Shown here: positions 17,009 to 25,858 of the stretch, piece after piece
How positions within the stretch are numbered: the first letter of the stretch is position 1
Layout: each line of letters starts with the position of its first letter
Assembly (NCBI RefSeq): GCF_003026815.1
Contig: NZ_PYOG01000026.1
Span: forward strand, 1 to 53,940
From: Photobacterium damselae
Lineage (GTDB): Bacteria > Pseudomonadota > Gammaproteobacteria > Enterobacterales > Vibrionaceae
Length of the DNA: 53,940 nt
Direction of reading: 5' to 3'
Notes under the pieces: model-generated
The model's input: only the letters and a program-made list of their open reading frames with translations
Told to the model about the DNA's origin: nothing
Database searches by the model: none
Position numbers and translations under genes: made by a program

Positions 17009-17527
17009 TTACGCTTCTAGCGGTGCACGCCAGTCGTCAGCACCAGAAGTACCTGAGATAGTGTGATCCCAGTTGATCTTACGGTAGGCCATAGACACTT
17101 CAATAAGCTGAGTGAAATCTGCTTTTGATGGATCTTGGCAATGAGGCATGTGAGTGTTGATATCAACAATGGTTGCGTCAGTCAGCGTTGTTGTGAAGTA
17201 ATGCTCTTGCTTACCCTCAACAGAAGTACGGTACCACTTCAGCTCAACTTTTGGCAGCATTTCACCAGAAGCCAGTGAGTTGAACATGAGTGGAACGGCT
17301 TTATTAAGCGCGACTGTAAACTTAAATGGCTTATGTACGCGTTGACCCGCTGGCTGACCTGATTGAGGATCCGTAGGAACGGTAACGATGTGCTTGAATT
17401 CTTGAACAAGCATCTGGTCTTCATGACCTTCAACATAGATGTTACCCACAGAATCAGCAGTAAATGCGCCAGCTGTAATGTTGCCCTGAGTTTTACCTTG
17501 GATTGAAATATAACAAGGAGTTGGCAT
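17009..17527 (-). CDS. hcp: Hcp, type VI secretion tube protein, 172 aa
   Basis: The sequence follows Vibrio Hcp closely: start MPTPCYISIQGKTQG, then GHEDQMLVQEF, TVPTDPQSGQPAGQRVHKPF and the C-terminal SGADDWRAPLEA. Hcp forms hexameric rings that stack into the secreted tube and act as an export chaperone. AAGGAT precedes the ATG. It is the first gene of this auxiliary cluster; no sheath, baseplate or ClpV genes are present, so the main T6SS locus must be elsewhere. A sigma-54-like promoter and three dyads lie upstream. Confidence 0.95.
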   Translation of the reverse strand: MPTPCYISIQGKTQGNITAGAFTADSVGNIYVEGHEDQMLVQEFKHIVTVPTDPQSGQPAGQRVHKPFKFTVALNKAVPLMFNSLASGEMLPKVELKWYRTSVEGKQEHYFTTTLTDATIVDINTHMPHCQDPSKADFTQLIEVSMAYRKINWDHTISGTSGADDWRAPLEA

Positions 17528-17590
17528 GGAAAATATCCTTCTAATTTTATTGTTAAATGTTAAATCGGCATTTTTTGCCTACGTATTAAG

Positions 17591-17606
17591 TGCAGGATGT
17601 ATGCCA
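17591..17606 (-). promoter_or_regulatory. Sigma-54-type promoter for hcp
   Basis: On the minus strand TGGCATACATCCTGCA matches the consensus TGGCAYR-N4-TTGCW with correct GG-GC spacing; only one T of TTGC differs (CTGC). It lies 64 bases before the hcp start. T6SS hcp operons in Vibrio are known to use sigma-54 with the activator VasH, which supports the call. Confidence 0.7.
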
Positions 17607-17677
17607 ACTTAGACAAAAATTTAACTCATTGAATAAAAAGGAATTTAATTTTAAATATATTTGAGAAGATTTTTTCT

Positions 17678-17734
17678 GGGCAAGATCTTGCTCAGAGGCG
17701 GGCAATAAGTTGCCCAGCGAGCAAGATCTTGCCC
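17678..17734. promoter_or_regulatory. Three-dyad candidate enhancer (UAS) upstream of hcp
   Basis: Three copies of GRGCAA-N4-TTGCYC lie in 57 bases: 17678-17693, 17700-17715 and 17719-17734. The centres are 22 and 19 bases apart. The outer two are exact reverse complements of each other and both contain GCAAGATCTTGC. They lie about 105-150 bases upstream of the expected start site of the sigma-54-type promoter, the usual distance for an enhancer-binding activator. A VasH-like protein is the obvious candidate. Confidence 0.6.
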
Positions 17735-17814
17735 GATAAAAAACAATATTTAACAAAAATAAAACAATTATTGTAACAATAACCAGATAAATTAAACGCT
17801 CTTAGATAAAAACA

Positions 17815-17848
17815 ACAATGCCACTGAGATCGCTCCCAGTGGCATTGT
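17815..17848 (-). terminator. Rho-independent terminator of mrcB
   Basis: On the minus strand ACAATGCCACTG pairs with CAGTGGCATTGT and is followed by TGTTTTTAT. It lies about 45 bases past the PBP1b stop codon. Confidence 0.85.
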
Positions 17849-17891
17849 CTGTTTTACAGTGACGATTTCTGTAACTTATTTACTAAGTAAC

Positions 17892-20264
17892 TTACCAGTT
17901 AAATAAGCGGTTAAAGAAACCTTCTACTTGCTGCTGTGCTTCTTGTACATGCTCTTTTACTTGTTGTTGAACAGGCACACTACAATCCATTTTAAGATCG
18001 TTGTTTGGATCCCAAACGGGTAGTCGAGTAGTACCTGTACAACTTTGCTGATATGTACCATCTGGCATTACATCATAATTAAAACCAGTAATATTAGCAG
18101 GAAGACGCAGTTCTAGAGGCTCTGGGCCACGACGCTTAATGTAATCTTCATAAAGACGTAGAGCACCTGTTGAACCAGTTAGATTCGCACTCTTATTATC
18201 ATCACGTCCCATCCAAACAGCAACCACTTCACGGCCATCTGCGCCAACAAACCAGCTGTCTTTACCTTGGTCTGTTGTCCCTGTTTTACCAGCTAGATGC
18301 ATATTTGGATACATTCTGCCCAACGAACGAGCCGTACCTTGTTTTACTACTTGCTGCATATCATAAGTGGTTAACCATGCAGCTTGAGGCGGTACTACTT
18401 GAGCCGCTTTTGGCCAGTTTTGATATAGTACATCACCTTTTTCATCAACAACGGCATTCAGCGCGGTTAATGGCGCTTTAGCCCCTTCATTGGTGATAGT
18501 CTGATACATTTGAGCCACTTGAAGTGGAGGCAGAGCAACAGCACCTAATAAAATAGCTGGCACATCAGGAATATCATTTGCGTCAACACCAAGAGTAACC
18601 ATGGTCTTAATCACATTCTCAACACCCAATGCCATACCTAAGTTTACCGTAGGTACGTTCATAGATTTTGCCAAAGCCAAGAATAATGGAACCTGACCAC
18701 TAAATGTGCGGCTATAGTTACGAGGTTTCCATACATCACCGTTCGGCAATTTAATCGACAGTGGTTTATCTTCAAGCGTTGTTGCCAATGAATATTTCTC
18801 TGGCTGAGCCAAGGCAGTAAGATAAATCGCAGGTTTTACGACAGAACCAATTTGACGCTGAGCATCAATTGCTCGGTTATAGCCAGCGTAACCCGGATTA
18901 CTACTGCCTATCATGGCACGAATTTCACCCGTTTTACGATCAGCAATCACCATCGCAGTTTCAAGATCTTTGCCTGCACGTTGCTTCTCAATGATCGGAA
19001 TCATCTTCTTCACCGCTTGATCAGCAGCATCTTGCGACTGAGGATCAAGAGAAGTGAATAGACGTAAACCTTCACCAGATTTAAATGCATCACCTACTTT
19101 TTCTTCAAGCTCTGCACGGATCTGACCAAAATAAGCAGGCTGGCGTTTTGATAGCTCACCTTTAGCTTGAATATCAAGAGGCAGCTTGATGGCGTCTTGA
19201 TACTGCTCTTGGGTAATCACATTATTGTCAGCCATCAGCTTAAGAACAACATTACGACGCTCTTTAGCACGCTCTGGATAGCGCCAAGGATTATAATATG
19301 AAGGCCCTTTAACCAGACCAACCATAAGAGCCATCTGATCAATACGTAGCTCAGACAGAGGACGACCAAAGTAGTAACGAGACGCTAAAGCAAAACCGTG
19401 AATACCATGGTTACCATTTTGAGCTAGATACACTTGGTTCATATAGGCATCAAGAACTTCTTGCTTGCCGTAACGCGCATCAATGATGATCGCCATGTAC
19501 GCTTCTTTTGCTTTACGCCATAAACTACGCTCACTAGATAGGAACATATTTTTCGCTAGCTGCTGAGTTAAGGTACTACCACCTTGAACCGTATGACCCG
19601 CTTTAATATTAGCGATAAAAGCACGAGCAATACCCACCAGCGAAATACCATCATGTTCATAGAAATGACGATCTTCTGTTGCGATCAAGCCGTTAACTAG
19701 CTCTTTTGGCATTTTATCAGCAGGAACATAAATACGCTGCTCAGGGGTACGCGACTCCAGCATACCTAGCATTTTAGGGTCCATGCGAAGGAAGCCCAGT
19801 TCCTGATTTTTATCAAGGTCAGTGATTTGCTTAATGCTGTTACCATCAAAGGTTACTGCAACATCACGCGCACCCTCTGCCCCTTCTTTAAACTGGAATG
19901 GACGACGTACAAACTCAATTCGCCAACCATTAGCAGAATACTCACCGCTCTCATCTGGCTTTTTCACTTTGGTGTAGTGAAGTACGCGCAACTCGTTAAG
20001 TAAGTTCTTATAAGAAATTGGCGAACCAGGCTGAAGCGTTAGCTCACGAGCATACACCACAGATGGCAACTTCCACAGCTGGCCAGATGAAAACTTAGCG
20101 GTCACTATTTCATTGAGTTGATGCCCAACGTACACAGCACCGGCACCACCAACAAGCGCAGCGGCAATCAAGCTACGAAGTAATACTTTCTTCAGCTTTG
20201 ATGGCTGCTTAGTATGTTGACTATCCTGTTCGGGTAGTCCTGATTGTGAATTATTTGACGTCAT
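17892..20264 (-). CDS. mrcB: Penicillin-binding protein 1B, 790 aa
   Basis: A class A PBP that polymerises and cross-links peptidoglycan in the periplasm. Features: a short cytoplasmic tail, one transmembrane helix (about 29-48), a UB2H domain (about 70-155), a GT51 transglycosylase with catalytic Glu 197 in ATEDRHFYEHDGIS and GGSTLTQQLAKN, and a transpeptidase with GSVVKP (nucleophile Ser), SMN and KTGTT. The UB2H region, which binds the activator LpoB, marks it as PBP1b rather than PBP1a. The length fits the family. It appears monocistronic. Confidence 0.95.
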   Translation of the reverse strand: MTSNNSQSGLPEQDSQHTKQPSKLKKVLLRSLIAAALVGGAGAVYVGHQLNEIVTAKFSSGQLWKLPSVVYARELTLQPGSPISYKNLLNELRVLHYTKVKKPDESGEYSANGWRIEFVRRPFQFKEGAEGARDVAVTFDGNSIKQITDLDKNQELGFLRMDPKMLGMLESRTPEQRIYVPADKMPKELVNGLIATEDRHFYEHDGISLVGIARAFIANIKAGHTVQGGSTLTQQLAKNMFLSSERSLWRKAKEAYMAIIIDARYGKQEVLDAYMNQVYLAQNGNHGIHGFALASRYYFGRPLSELRIDQMALMVGLVKGPSYYNPWRYPERAKERRNVVLKLMADNNVITQEQYQDAIKLPLDIQAKGELSKRQPAYFGQIRAELEEKVGDAFKSGEGLRLFTSLDPQSQDAADQAVKKMIPIIEKQRAGKDLETAMVIADRKTGEIRAMIGSSNPGYAGYNRAIDAQRQIGSVVKPAIYLTALAQPEKYSLATTLEDKPLSIKLPNGDVWKPRNYSRTFSGQVPLFLALAKSMNVPTVNLGMALGVENVIKTMVTLGVDANDIPDVPAILLGAVALPPLQVAQMYQTITNEGAKAPLTALNAVVDEKGDVLYQNWPKAAQVVPPQAAWLTTYDMQQVVKQGTARSLGRMYPNMHLAGKTGTTDQGKDSWFVGADGREVVAVWMGRDDNKSANLTGSTGALRLYEDYIKRRGPEPLELRLPANITGFNYDVMPDGTYQQSCTGTTRLPVWDPNNDLKMDCSVPVQQQVKEHVQEAQQQVEGFFNRLFNW

Positions 20265-20502
20265 CGTTTCTCTACATCATGAGTTTGTCTTCGTTTGCAC
20301 TCTACGATTTTTGTCTCGTAAAGGAAACACTAACGGCTCATCCTATATTTGCTAAAAAGTACTTTAACTTAAGCTACATTAATCGATTTATAAAATAAGA
20401 TGTCATTCTTATGTCAAAGCTATAAATCATATATATCCTAAATGATCACTAAAAACCGAAAACTTAGGTATACTTTGCAGTGAAATTAGAACGAGAGTGA
20501 CT

Positions 20503-20967
20503 ATGGAACGAGATTATACCTTAAATTGTCTGCTTACGATGCCACGCCATGAGCTTGAAGAATTTAGCTTACGTGTACTAGGCCGAATGGTATCGGAAGA
20601 AGAGATGCAGGAACTGTTTACTTTTGAACAAGAAGAAACAGAAAACGAAGAGCGCTTAAAATCTGCGCAATTTGATGCAATGTTACGTATGACCGCCATT
20701 GCGCTAAGTGAAGTCAATGAGGCGTTTGCTCATACTGACAATGCAAAACAAAATATTGAACGTATGACTCGCCTACTTTTATGGCACTTCTACGCAATGT
20801 CGTTTCAACTTGAAGAAGCAGTCACACTAGAGCAGCATTGTGAAGAAGTCGAAAAGATTCTTCAAAATCCAGCAAAGAATGCTTTTGAGTGGGTTCAAAC
20901 GCTGACCGAGCTGCTACACCGCTACGCATCTTTATCTGGTTTCTCTGAGCCAGAAGAAAACAAATAA
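20503..20967 (+). CDS. Conserved hypothetical acidic helical protein, 154 aa
   Basis: A soluble, acidic, all-helical protein with no motif I can name (MERDYTLNCLLTMPRHELEE...). ATG 20503 is preferred over GTG 20497 because CGAGAG lies at the right distance. It is divergent from mrcB with about 230 bases between and has its own terminator. The function is unknown. Confidence 0.7.
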   Translation: MERDYTLNCLLTMPRHELEEFSLRVLGRMVSEEEMQELFTFEQEETENEERLKSAQFDAMLRMTAIALSEVNEAFAHTDNAKQNIERMTRLLLWHFYAMSFQLEEAVTLEQHCEEVEKILQNPAKNAFEWVQTLTELLHRYASLSGFSEPEENK

Positions 20968-20971
20968 AAAG

Positions 20972-21046
20972 AAAACCGCTTATCTCTTATGTCATCATCG
21001 ATAACGTAATGCTCGATAGGCACGTCTGAGATTAAGCGGTTTTTTA
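20972..21046. terminator. Long hairpin, bidirectional terminator
   Basis: AAAACCGCTTA-TCTC pairs with GAGA-TTAAGCGGTTTT across a loop of about 40 bases, with T-rich tails on both strands. It serves the 20503-20967 gene and possibly the convergent mogA gene. Confidence 0.6.
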
Positions 21047-21089
21047 ACATTCTATATCAAATGTTATTAATAAATTTACGCCTAAAACG

Positions 21090-21623
21090 TTACTTTTGTT
21101 TTGGACGGAAAGGTTTAATAACGTCTTCATTACAGACTAAGAATGGGCCTTCCATCAGATCAATACAGTATGGAATAGCAGGGAATACAGCGTCCAAACA
21201 TTCACGAATGGATTTTGGCTTACCAGGAAGATTCACAATCAAGCTGTCACCACGAAGACCCGCTGTTTGACGAGACAAAATCGCTGTTGGAACAAATTTA
21301 AGTGATTCAGCACGCATTAACTCACCAAAGCCAGGCATCATGCGATCACACACAGCTTCTGTCGCTTCTGGTGTCACATCACGCTTTGCTGGACCCGTAC
21401 CGCCAGTGGTTACAACCAAACAACAGTTCTCTTCATCTGTCATCTTAATTAAAGTTGCTTCAATCACATCTTGCTCATCAGGGATCACTTGATAAACAGG
21501 TTCCCACTCCGACGTTAAGTAGTCGTTTAGCGTATCAATAATAGCTTGTCCTGAAATGTCTTCATATACACCAGCACTTGCGCGATCACTAACGGTTACG
21601 ATACCAATTTTGGCTTTAGTCAT
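21090..21623 (-). CDS. mog: Molybdopterin adenylyltransferase MogA, 177 aa
   Basis: A MoaB/MogA-fold enzyme that adenylates molybdopterin before molybdenum insertion. Visible motifs are IGIVTVSDRASAGVYEDISG, TTGGTGPAKRDVTPEA and LIVNLPGKPKSIRECLDAVFPAIPYCIDLM. The length and the C-terminal region are those of MogA rather than MoaB. It is monocistronic here, away from other moa/moe genes. Confidence 0.9.
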   Translation of the reverse strand: MTKAKIGIVTVSDRASAGVYEDISGQAIIDTLNDYLTSEWEPVYQVIPDEQDVIEATLIKMTDEENCCLVVTTGGTGPAKRDVTPEATEAVCDRMMPGFGELMRAESLKFVPTAILSRQTAGLRGDSLIVNLPGKPKSIRECLDAVFPAIPYCIDLMEGPFLVCNEDVIKPFRPKQK

Positions 21624-21693
21624 GGTTTATCCCTTATAAGCTCTTATCTTAGTTTTATTACATCTTATAGTTCAGGCGGAGAATGTCACGGTA

Positions 21694-22146
21694 TTAGCAC
21701 CATCTACGTACTTTTTTACAGTATTCGCTGTACTCTTGACCAAACATCGCCCTCAATACTTCCTCTTCTGGCGCAATCTGTAAATACGAAATCAAACCAA
21801 TAAATACAGGAAGAACCAAAAATGGACTATAGGTTCCTGAATAGATCGCCGCAGCCAATAAATACAGCGCCAAACTTAGATACATCGGATTACGAGTAAA
21901 CTGATAAATTCCTGACGTGACCAGCTGCGATGTCCGCTTTGGGTTTCGAGGATCTAACGTTGTTTTTGCTTTAGAGAACAGATAAACCGCAGAGAATCCG
22001 GGAATTGAACCAATAAAGCAGATCGCTATGACTACGGCGTTTTTTAACGGAAAATCAAAGTAACCTAATGGAGCATAGTGCGAAACCAATGCCATCGAAA
22101 CAAGGGCCAGAAGCAGCCAAATAGGAGGAGGGACTTTTAAAGACAT
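21694..22146 (-). CDS. ICMT/PEMT-like membrane methyltransferase, 150 aa
   Basis: About four to five transmembrane helices with the family signature: SGIYQFTRNPMYLSLALYLLA (about 88-108) and the C-terminal PEEEVLRAMFGQEYSEYCKKVRRW. This family includes isoprenylcysteine carboxyl methyltransferases and phospholipid N-methyltransferases that use S-adenosylmethionine at the membrane. The bacterial substrate is generally unknown. It is separated from mogA by 70 bases on the same strand and may be cotranscribed. Confidence 0.8.
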   Translation of the reverse strand: MSLKVPPPIWLLLALVSMALVSHYAPLGYFDFPLKNAVVIAICFIGSIPGFSAVYLFSKAKTTLDPRNPKRTSQLVTSGIYQFTRNPMYLSLALYLLAAAIYSGTYSPFLVLPVFIGLISYLQIAPEEEVLRAMFGQEYSEYCKKVRRWC

Positions 22147-22220
22147 AAAAACGTTCCTTTAGGTTTGAGTCAAAGGTATCATCAGCACCGACTCAAGCGC
22201 TACGAATAGTGTTTAGAGTA

Positions 22221-22239
22221 TATACCCAAGTTATCGACC
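22221..22239. repeat. Solo MITE terminal-repeat fragment (left-end orientation)
   Basis: TATACCCAAGT followed by a diverged tail, matching the first 11 bases of the 16651-16917 element. It lies just before the ygjP start. Confidence 0.4.
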
Positions 22240-22252
22240 GAGCCCATCATAA

Positions 22253-22759
22253 ATGAAGCAACTCAAGTACCTACAAGGTTATCCACCTCATCTACTCGAA
22301 CAAGTACAGCGTCTTATTGAGCAAGATAAACTCAAAGATTTACTACTTAAGCGCTATCCTAAGCCACACACAATCACAACAGAAAAAGCCTTGTACGATT
22401 TTACGATTGACCTAAAAAATCAATATATTAAAAAATCAGCACCGTTGAGTAAGGTAAATTTCGATAACAAAATCAATGTGGTAAATCACGCTTTAGGTTT
22501 ACACACTTTTGTCTCTCGAGTGCATGGTAATAAGCTGAAAGCAAAGAATGAAATCAAGATTGCAGCCTTGTTTAAAAATGCACCCTTGCCGTTATTGCGT
22601 ATGATTGTGGTACATGAATTGGCTCATATTAAAGAGAAGGAACACCACAAAGCATTCTACCAGCTATGCTGTCATATGGAGCCAAACTATCATCAGTTAG
22701 AATTTGATACCCGTTTATATCTTACTCAGGTCGAGTTTTTTGGCCCTGTGTACGAGTAA
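22253..22759 (+). CDS. ygjP: YgjP family metallohydrolase, 168 aa
   Basis: It matches E. coli YgjP along its length, with LQGYP near the start and the zinc motif MIVVHELAHIKEKEHHKAFYQ (HExxH plus a downstream His, about 121-137). It ends LCCHMEPNYHQLEFDTRLYL. The family (DUF45/WLM-like) has a minigluzincin fold; E. coli YgjP has been reported to have UTP pyrophosphatase activity, which I recall but cannot check. The gene is bracketed by two MITE-type terminal repeats. Confidence 0.87.
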   Translation: MKQLKYLQGYPPHLLEQVQRLIEQDKLKDLLLKRYPKPHTITTEKALYDFTIDLKNQYIKKSAPLSKVNFDNKINVVNHALGLHTFVSRVHGNKLKAKNEIKIAALFKNAPLPLLRMIVVHELAHIKEKEHHKAFYQLCCHMEPNYHQLEFDTRLYLTQVEFFGPVYE

Positions 22760-22773
22760 TGGAGTACAGACTA

Positions 22774-22797
22774 GTATCTTAAAGTCATTTGGGTATA
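22774..22797. repeat. Solo MITE terminal-repeat fragment (right-end orientation)
   Basis: TCTTAAAGTCATTTGGGTAT and its flanks match the outer 24 bases of the right-end repeat with about four differences. The terminal GGGTATA is followed by AT, forming a TATAAT 32 bases before the next gene. Confidence 0.5.
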
Positions 22798-22829
22798 ATG
22801 CGCTCAATATCACCGTGAGATGAGATAAC

Positions 22830-23180
22830 ATGCAACAGAATGAATTTGAAGTGTTGGTAAAAGAGCTAGCACAAAAAGAAACCATCACTGATGTTCTTAA
22901 TGCACTAAGTGCTGTTGAAGAAGAAGAGATCGCACAGGCTGCTGAAGATCTTAAAGGTCATTTTTGTCTAGCTGAAATCGAAGGCGAAAAGCGTATTTAT
23001 CATGTATTCACTCAAGAAAACGAAGCAGGCGAAGAGCAAGAGTTCGTTGAGTGGGTTATGAATGAAGGTGAAGAAATGCTGAAGTTTGCGGCATGGTTCT
23101 TCTACACTAACTTCGAAATTAAGCAACGTGATACTTATCAAGCAGCTGGCCGTACTTACCAACAGCCTAAACGCGCTTAA
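22830..23180 (+). CDS. Conserved hypothetical acidic protein, 116 aa
   Basis: A strongly acidic, soluble protein. The N-terminal 45 residues look helical (ELAQKETITDVLNALSAVEEEEIAQAAEDL); a mixed region with aromatic residues follows (FVEWVMNEGEEMLKFAAWFFY). I cannot place the family. It has a clear terminator downstream. A TATAAT formed by a MITE end may serve as its -10 element. Confidence 0.7.
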   Translation: MQQNEFEVLVKELAQKETITDVLNALSAVEEEEIAQAAEDLKGHFCLAEIEGEKRIYHVFTQENEAGEEQEFVEWVMNEGEEMLKFAAWFFYTNFEIKQRDTYQAAGRTYQQPKRA

Positions 23181-23215
23181 TTAGAATAAGTCTGACTTGC
23201 AAAAGCCAAATTTCA

Positions 23216-23250
23216 AAAACCTTAGTTGAGAGATCAACTGAGGTTTTTTC
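23216..23250 (+). terminator. Rho-independent terminator
   Basis: AAAACCTTAGTTGA, loop GAGA, TCAACTGAGGTTTTTTC; one G-U pair in a 14-bp stem. It ends the 22830-23180 unit. Confidence 0.85.
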
Positions 23251-23354
23251 TTTTACCCCCAAAACACAAATTCCGCTCAAACAGCGATAATCACTAACAT
23301 CCGAACTTTTTTTCACATACAATAGTTAGAGATTAATTCTAACAAGGTAAAACG

Positions 23355-23777
23355 ATGAAAATTTGTGCCGTTGAGCTACGTAGCAATGAAGCTGTGATCT
23401 GTCTACTAACGCTAGAGCAAGGTGTTTTTGGTATTCCTGAATGCCGTACTCAAAAATTCATCATGGACGATGCTTGGGATAACCAAAAAATGCGTGATTT
23501 CCAATTCGCATTTAAGAAACTACTAGAAGATTACCAAGTAGATAAAGTTGTTATTCGCTCTCGTGAAACTCGTGGTAAGTTCGCAGGTAGCGCAATTGGT
23601 TTCAAACTAGAAACTGCTATCCAGCTAATAGATGGTTTAGATGTAAGCTTTATGTCTAACAGCGACATCAAACAGAAGCTAAAGCGTAACCCAATGATGA
23701 TCGAGTTCCGTGCAACCGGTCTACGCCAGTTCCAAGAAGCGGCATTTACAACTGCTTATGCATTCCTAAGCAAGTAA
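23355..23777 (+). CDS. DUF3010 family protein, 140 aa
   Basis: The start MKICAVELRSNEAVICLL and the C-terminal FRATGLRQFQEAAFTTAYAFL match the DUF3010 family of gammaproteobacteria as I know it. The N-terminal strand, the VDKVVIRSRETRGKFAGSAIGFKLETA segment split across its middle, and the overall alpha/beta pattern suggest an RNase H-like fold. The role is unknown. AAGGT lies before the ATG, and the gene appears monocistronic. Confidence 0.75.
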   Translation: MKICAVELRSNEAVICLLTLEQGVFGIPECRTQKFIMDDAWDNQKMRDFQFAFKKLLEDYQVDKVVIRSRETRGKFAGSAIGFKLETAIQLIDGLDVSFMSNSDIKQKLKRNPMMIEFRATGLRQFQEAAFTTAYAFLSK

Positions 23778-23952
23778 GCCTCCTTTTTAAAGGCAGCCTA
23801 TTTTTCTTACTTAGAACTTTAGGCTGTCTTATTCTCCAATTATCCCTTCTTCTTACATTAAAGTTGCTCTCCAATTCAACATAGTGCTACTTCACTGGTC
23901 ATAAATGCGTTAAGATGCCCTCCTTTTATTTTACCTAGATCATCAATTACCC

Positions 23953-25248
23953 ATGACAATTGCTACAGCACTAACCAGCTTTACAGAACTTGCCCTAATT
24001 CAGCCTTTACTCGCTCGTGTAACCGAGTCGGGATACCAGCAGCCAACACCAATTCAAGGACAAGTAATTCCGAATGTATTAGCAGGACGTGATGTAATTG
24101 CAGGAGCCAATACGGGTGCAGGTAAAACCGCGGCATTTGCGCTTCCTATCTTACAAGAGCTTTATTCACAGAAGCAGTCAGACCAAACTCATGGTCGTCG
24201 TGGTAACTTTGTTTCTGCACTTGTTTTAGTACCGACTCGTGAACTGGCTCGACAGGTTGCTGACAGCATCACTTCGTACTCTGCTCATTTTAATGGGGCG
24301 ATTAAGACTGCTGCTGTATACGGTGGTGTTTCCACTAATGCTCAGATGCTAGAGCTACGTCATGGTGCAGATATTTTAGTTGCGACACCTGGTCGTTTAC
24401 TTGATTTAGTTGATCACAATGCAATCAAACTTGATCGCGTTAAAACCCTAGTCCTTGATGAAGCCGATCGCATGCTTAGCCTTGGCTTTACTGAAGAGCT
24501 AACAAACGTTCTAAATCAGTTGCCAAAGCAGAAACAAACACTGCTATTTTCAGCTACATTCCCAGAACAGGTTCAGTCGCTAACTCAAGATCTACTGAAT
24601 AACCCAGTAGAAATCCAAATTCAAAGTGATGATGCTAGCACCATTGAACAACACGTATACACTGTAAATAAAGGTGAAAAAACTGCAGTTCTGGCTCATC
24701 TTATTAAGCAGAATCAATGGCGACAGGCGCTAGTATTTGTTGCAGCAAAAAACAGCTGTAAACACCTCGCTGAAAAACTACATAAGCGTGGTATTGAAGC
24801 TGAAGTTTTCCATGGTGATAAAGCACAAAGCTCTCGTACTCGTATCATTGAAGATTTCAAATCAGGTAAAATTGAAGTCTTAATTGCAACCGATATTGCT
24901 GCCCGTGGTCTAGATATTGAAAAACTTCCTGTCGTTATTAACGTTGACTTACCTCGAAGCCCATCCGATTACATGCACCGTATTGGTCGTAGTGGCCGTG
25001 CTGGTGAAGCTGGTTTAGCGATCTCTTTGATTGATTATGAAGACTTCCATCACTTCAAAGTTATTGAGAAGAAAAACAAAATCCGTCTTGAGCGCGAGCA
25101 AGTTGCTGGCTTTGAGTTTGATGAAGCCAAAGCGAAAAAGATGCTTGATGTGAAAAAACCTATGGCCAAACCAGAAGGTACAGGCAAGAAAAAACGCAAA
25201 AAGAAACAAGCAGCCCAGCAAGCAGACGTTTGGTTGAAGAACTCTTAA
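23953..25248 (+). CDS. rhlE: DEAD-box RNA helicase, RhlE-like, 431 aa
   Basis: ATP-dependent RNA helicase for rRNA or mRNA remodelling. Motifs in order: Q motif (YQQPTPIQGQVIP), I (AGANTGAGKT), Ia (PTRELA), Ib (ATPGRLLDL), II (DEAD), III (SAT), V (ATDIAARGLDI) and VI (HRIGRSGRAG). Motif I has NTGAGKT in place of the usual TGSGKT, still a working Walker A. The C-terminal 35 residues are Lys-rich, typical of RNA-binding tails. RhlE is the closest named group; the exact orthologue is uncertain. Confidence 0.87.
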   Translation: MTIATALTSFTELALIQPLLARVTESGYQQPTPIQGQVIPNVLAGRDVIAGANTGAGKTAAFALPILQELYSQKQSDQTHGRRGNFVSALVLVPTRELARQVADSITSYSAHFNGAIKTAAVYGGVSTNAQMLELRHGADILVATPGRLLDLVDHNAIKLDRVKTLVLDEADRMLSLGFTEELTNVLNQLPKQKQTLLFSATFPEQVQSLTQDLLNNPVEIQIQSDDASTIEQHVYTVNKGEKTAVLAHLIKQNQWRQALVFVAAKNSCKHLAEKLHKRGIEAEVFHGDKAQSSRTRIIEDFKSGKIEVLIATDIAARGLDIEKLPVVINVDLPRSPSDYMHRIGRSGRAGEAGLAISLIDYEDFHHFKVIEKKNKIRLEREQVAGFEFDEAKAKKMLDVKKPMAKPEGTGKKKRKKKQAAQQADVWLKNS

Positions 25249-25273
25249 TTTTCTTGAGCTTAATAAATCACAT

Positions 25274-25300
25274 AAAAGGCAGCAGTGGCTGCCTTTTGTA
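25274..25300 (+). terminator. Rho-independent terminator
   Basis: AAAAGGCAGC, loop AGTG, GCTGCCTTTT. It ends the helicase transcript. Confidence 0.85.
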
Positions 25301-25403
25301 TAAATAACAATTTGATCAACCGAAGCAAAAAATAAGGTATGGTGATGTGTCACTGTGGTTTTTCATCACCCTATATATTTCTTAATAAATAAGAGCTAAC
25401 CCA

Positions 25404-25784
25404 ATGTCTAACATCGTTCAGTTTTCTGCGTTTAGTAATAAGAAAAATAATGCGTCTTCTCCAGCCACGCAGCTAAGTCCTAAAGAATTGAGAGAGCAAG
25501 CCGCATTAGAGCAAGAAAATCACTGTTACTTTTGTGGGACTCATAAAGACTCTAAAGATCTACATTGGCTGATTAAGGTTGGATTCAAACCCAAAACTCA
25601 TGTTATTTGCAATGCCTGTACTTCAGATGCTAAGTCAAATTCAATGGATGATTTACGGATAATTCTTGCATTGAAAGCAATGAACTTTAAAACCATTAAG
25701 CTAAAACAATATCTAGAATTACGAGAAAACGGTGTTCAGATAGAGGGGATTCGCGAGTATAAATTCTACTTTGAAACAGTATGA
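25404..25784 (+). CDS. Hypothetical four-cysteine zinc protein, 126 aa
   Basis: Two CxxC pairs (CYFC about 41-44 and CNAC about 70-73) form a likely zinc site, with His and Asp residues between them in an HNH-like spacing. No complete HNH catalytic motif is seen. The N-terminal 25 residues are low complexity. It stands alone between two terminators. The function is unknown; nucleic-acid binding is possible. Confidence 0.65.
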   Translation: MSNIVQFSAFSNKKNNASSPATQLSPKELREQAALEQENHCYFCGTHKDSKDLHWLIKVGFKPKTHVICNACTSDAKSNSMDDLRIILALKAMNFKTIKLKQYLELRENGVQIEGIREYKFYFETV

Positions 25785-25807
25785 TATTTGGTCATCTTAC
25801 AAACATA

Positions 25808-25836
25808 AAAAATGCGCCCCTTTAAGCGCATTTCTA
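25808..25836. terminator. Bidirectional terminator
   Basis: AAATGCGC and GCGCATTT around an 8-base loop, between convergent genes. Confidence 0.75.
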
Positions 25837-25858
25837 TACCCGTCAACAAAGTCTGATC

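Noticed and set aside
17678..17734. Inverted repeat upstream of hcp as a terminator of mrcB
   Set aside because: mrcB already has a clear terminator at 17815-17848, and no U-run follows this repeat.
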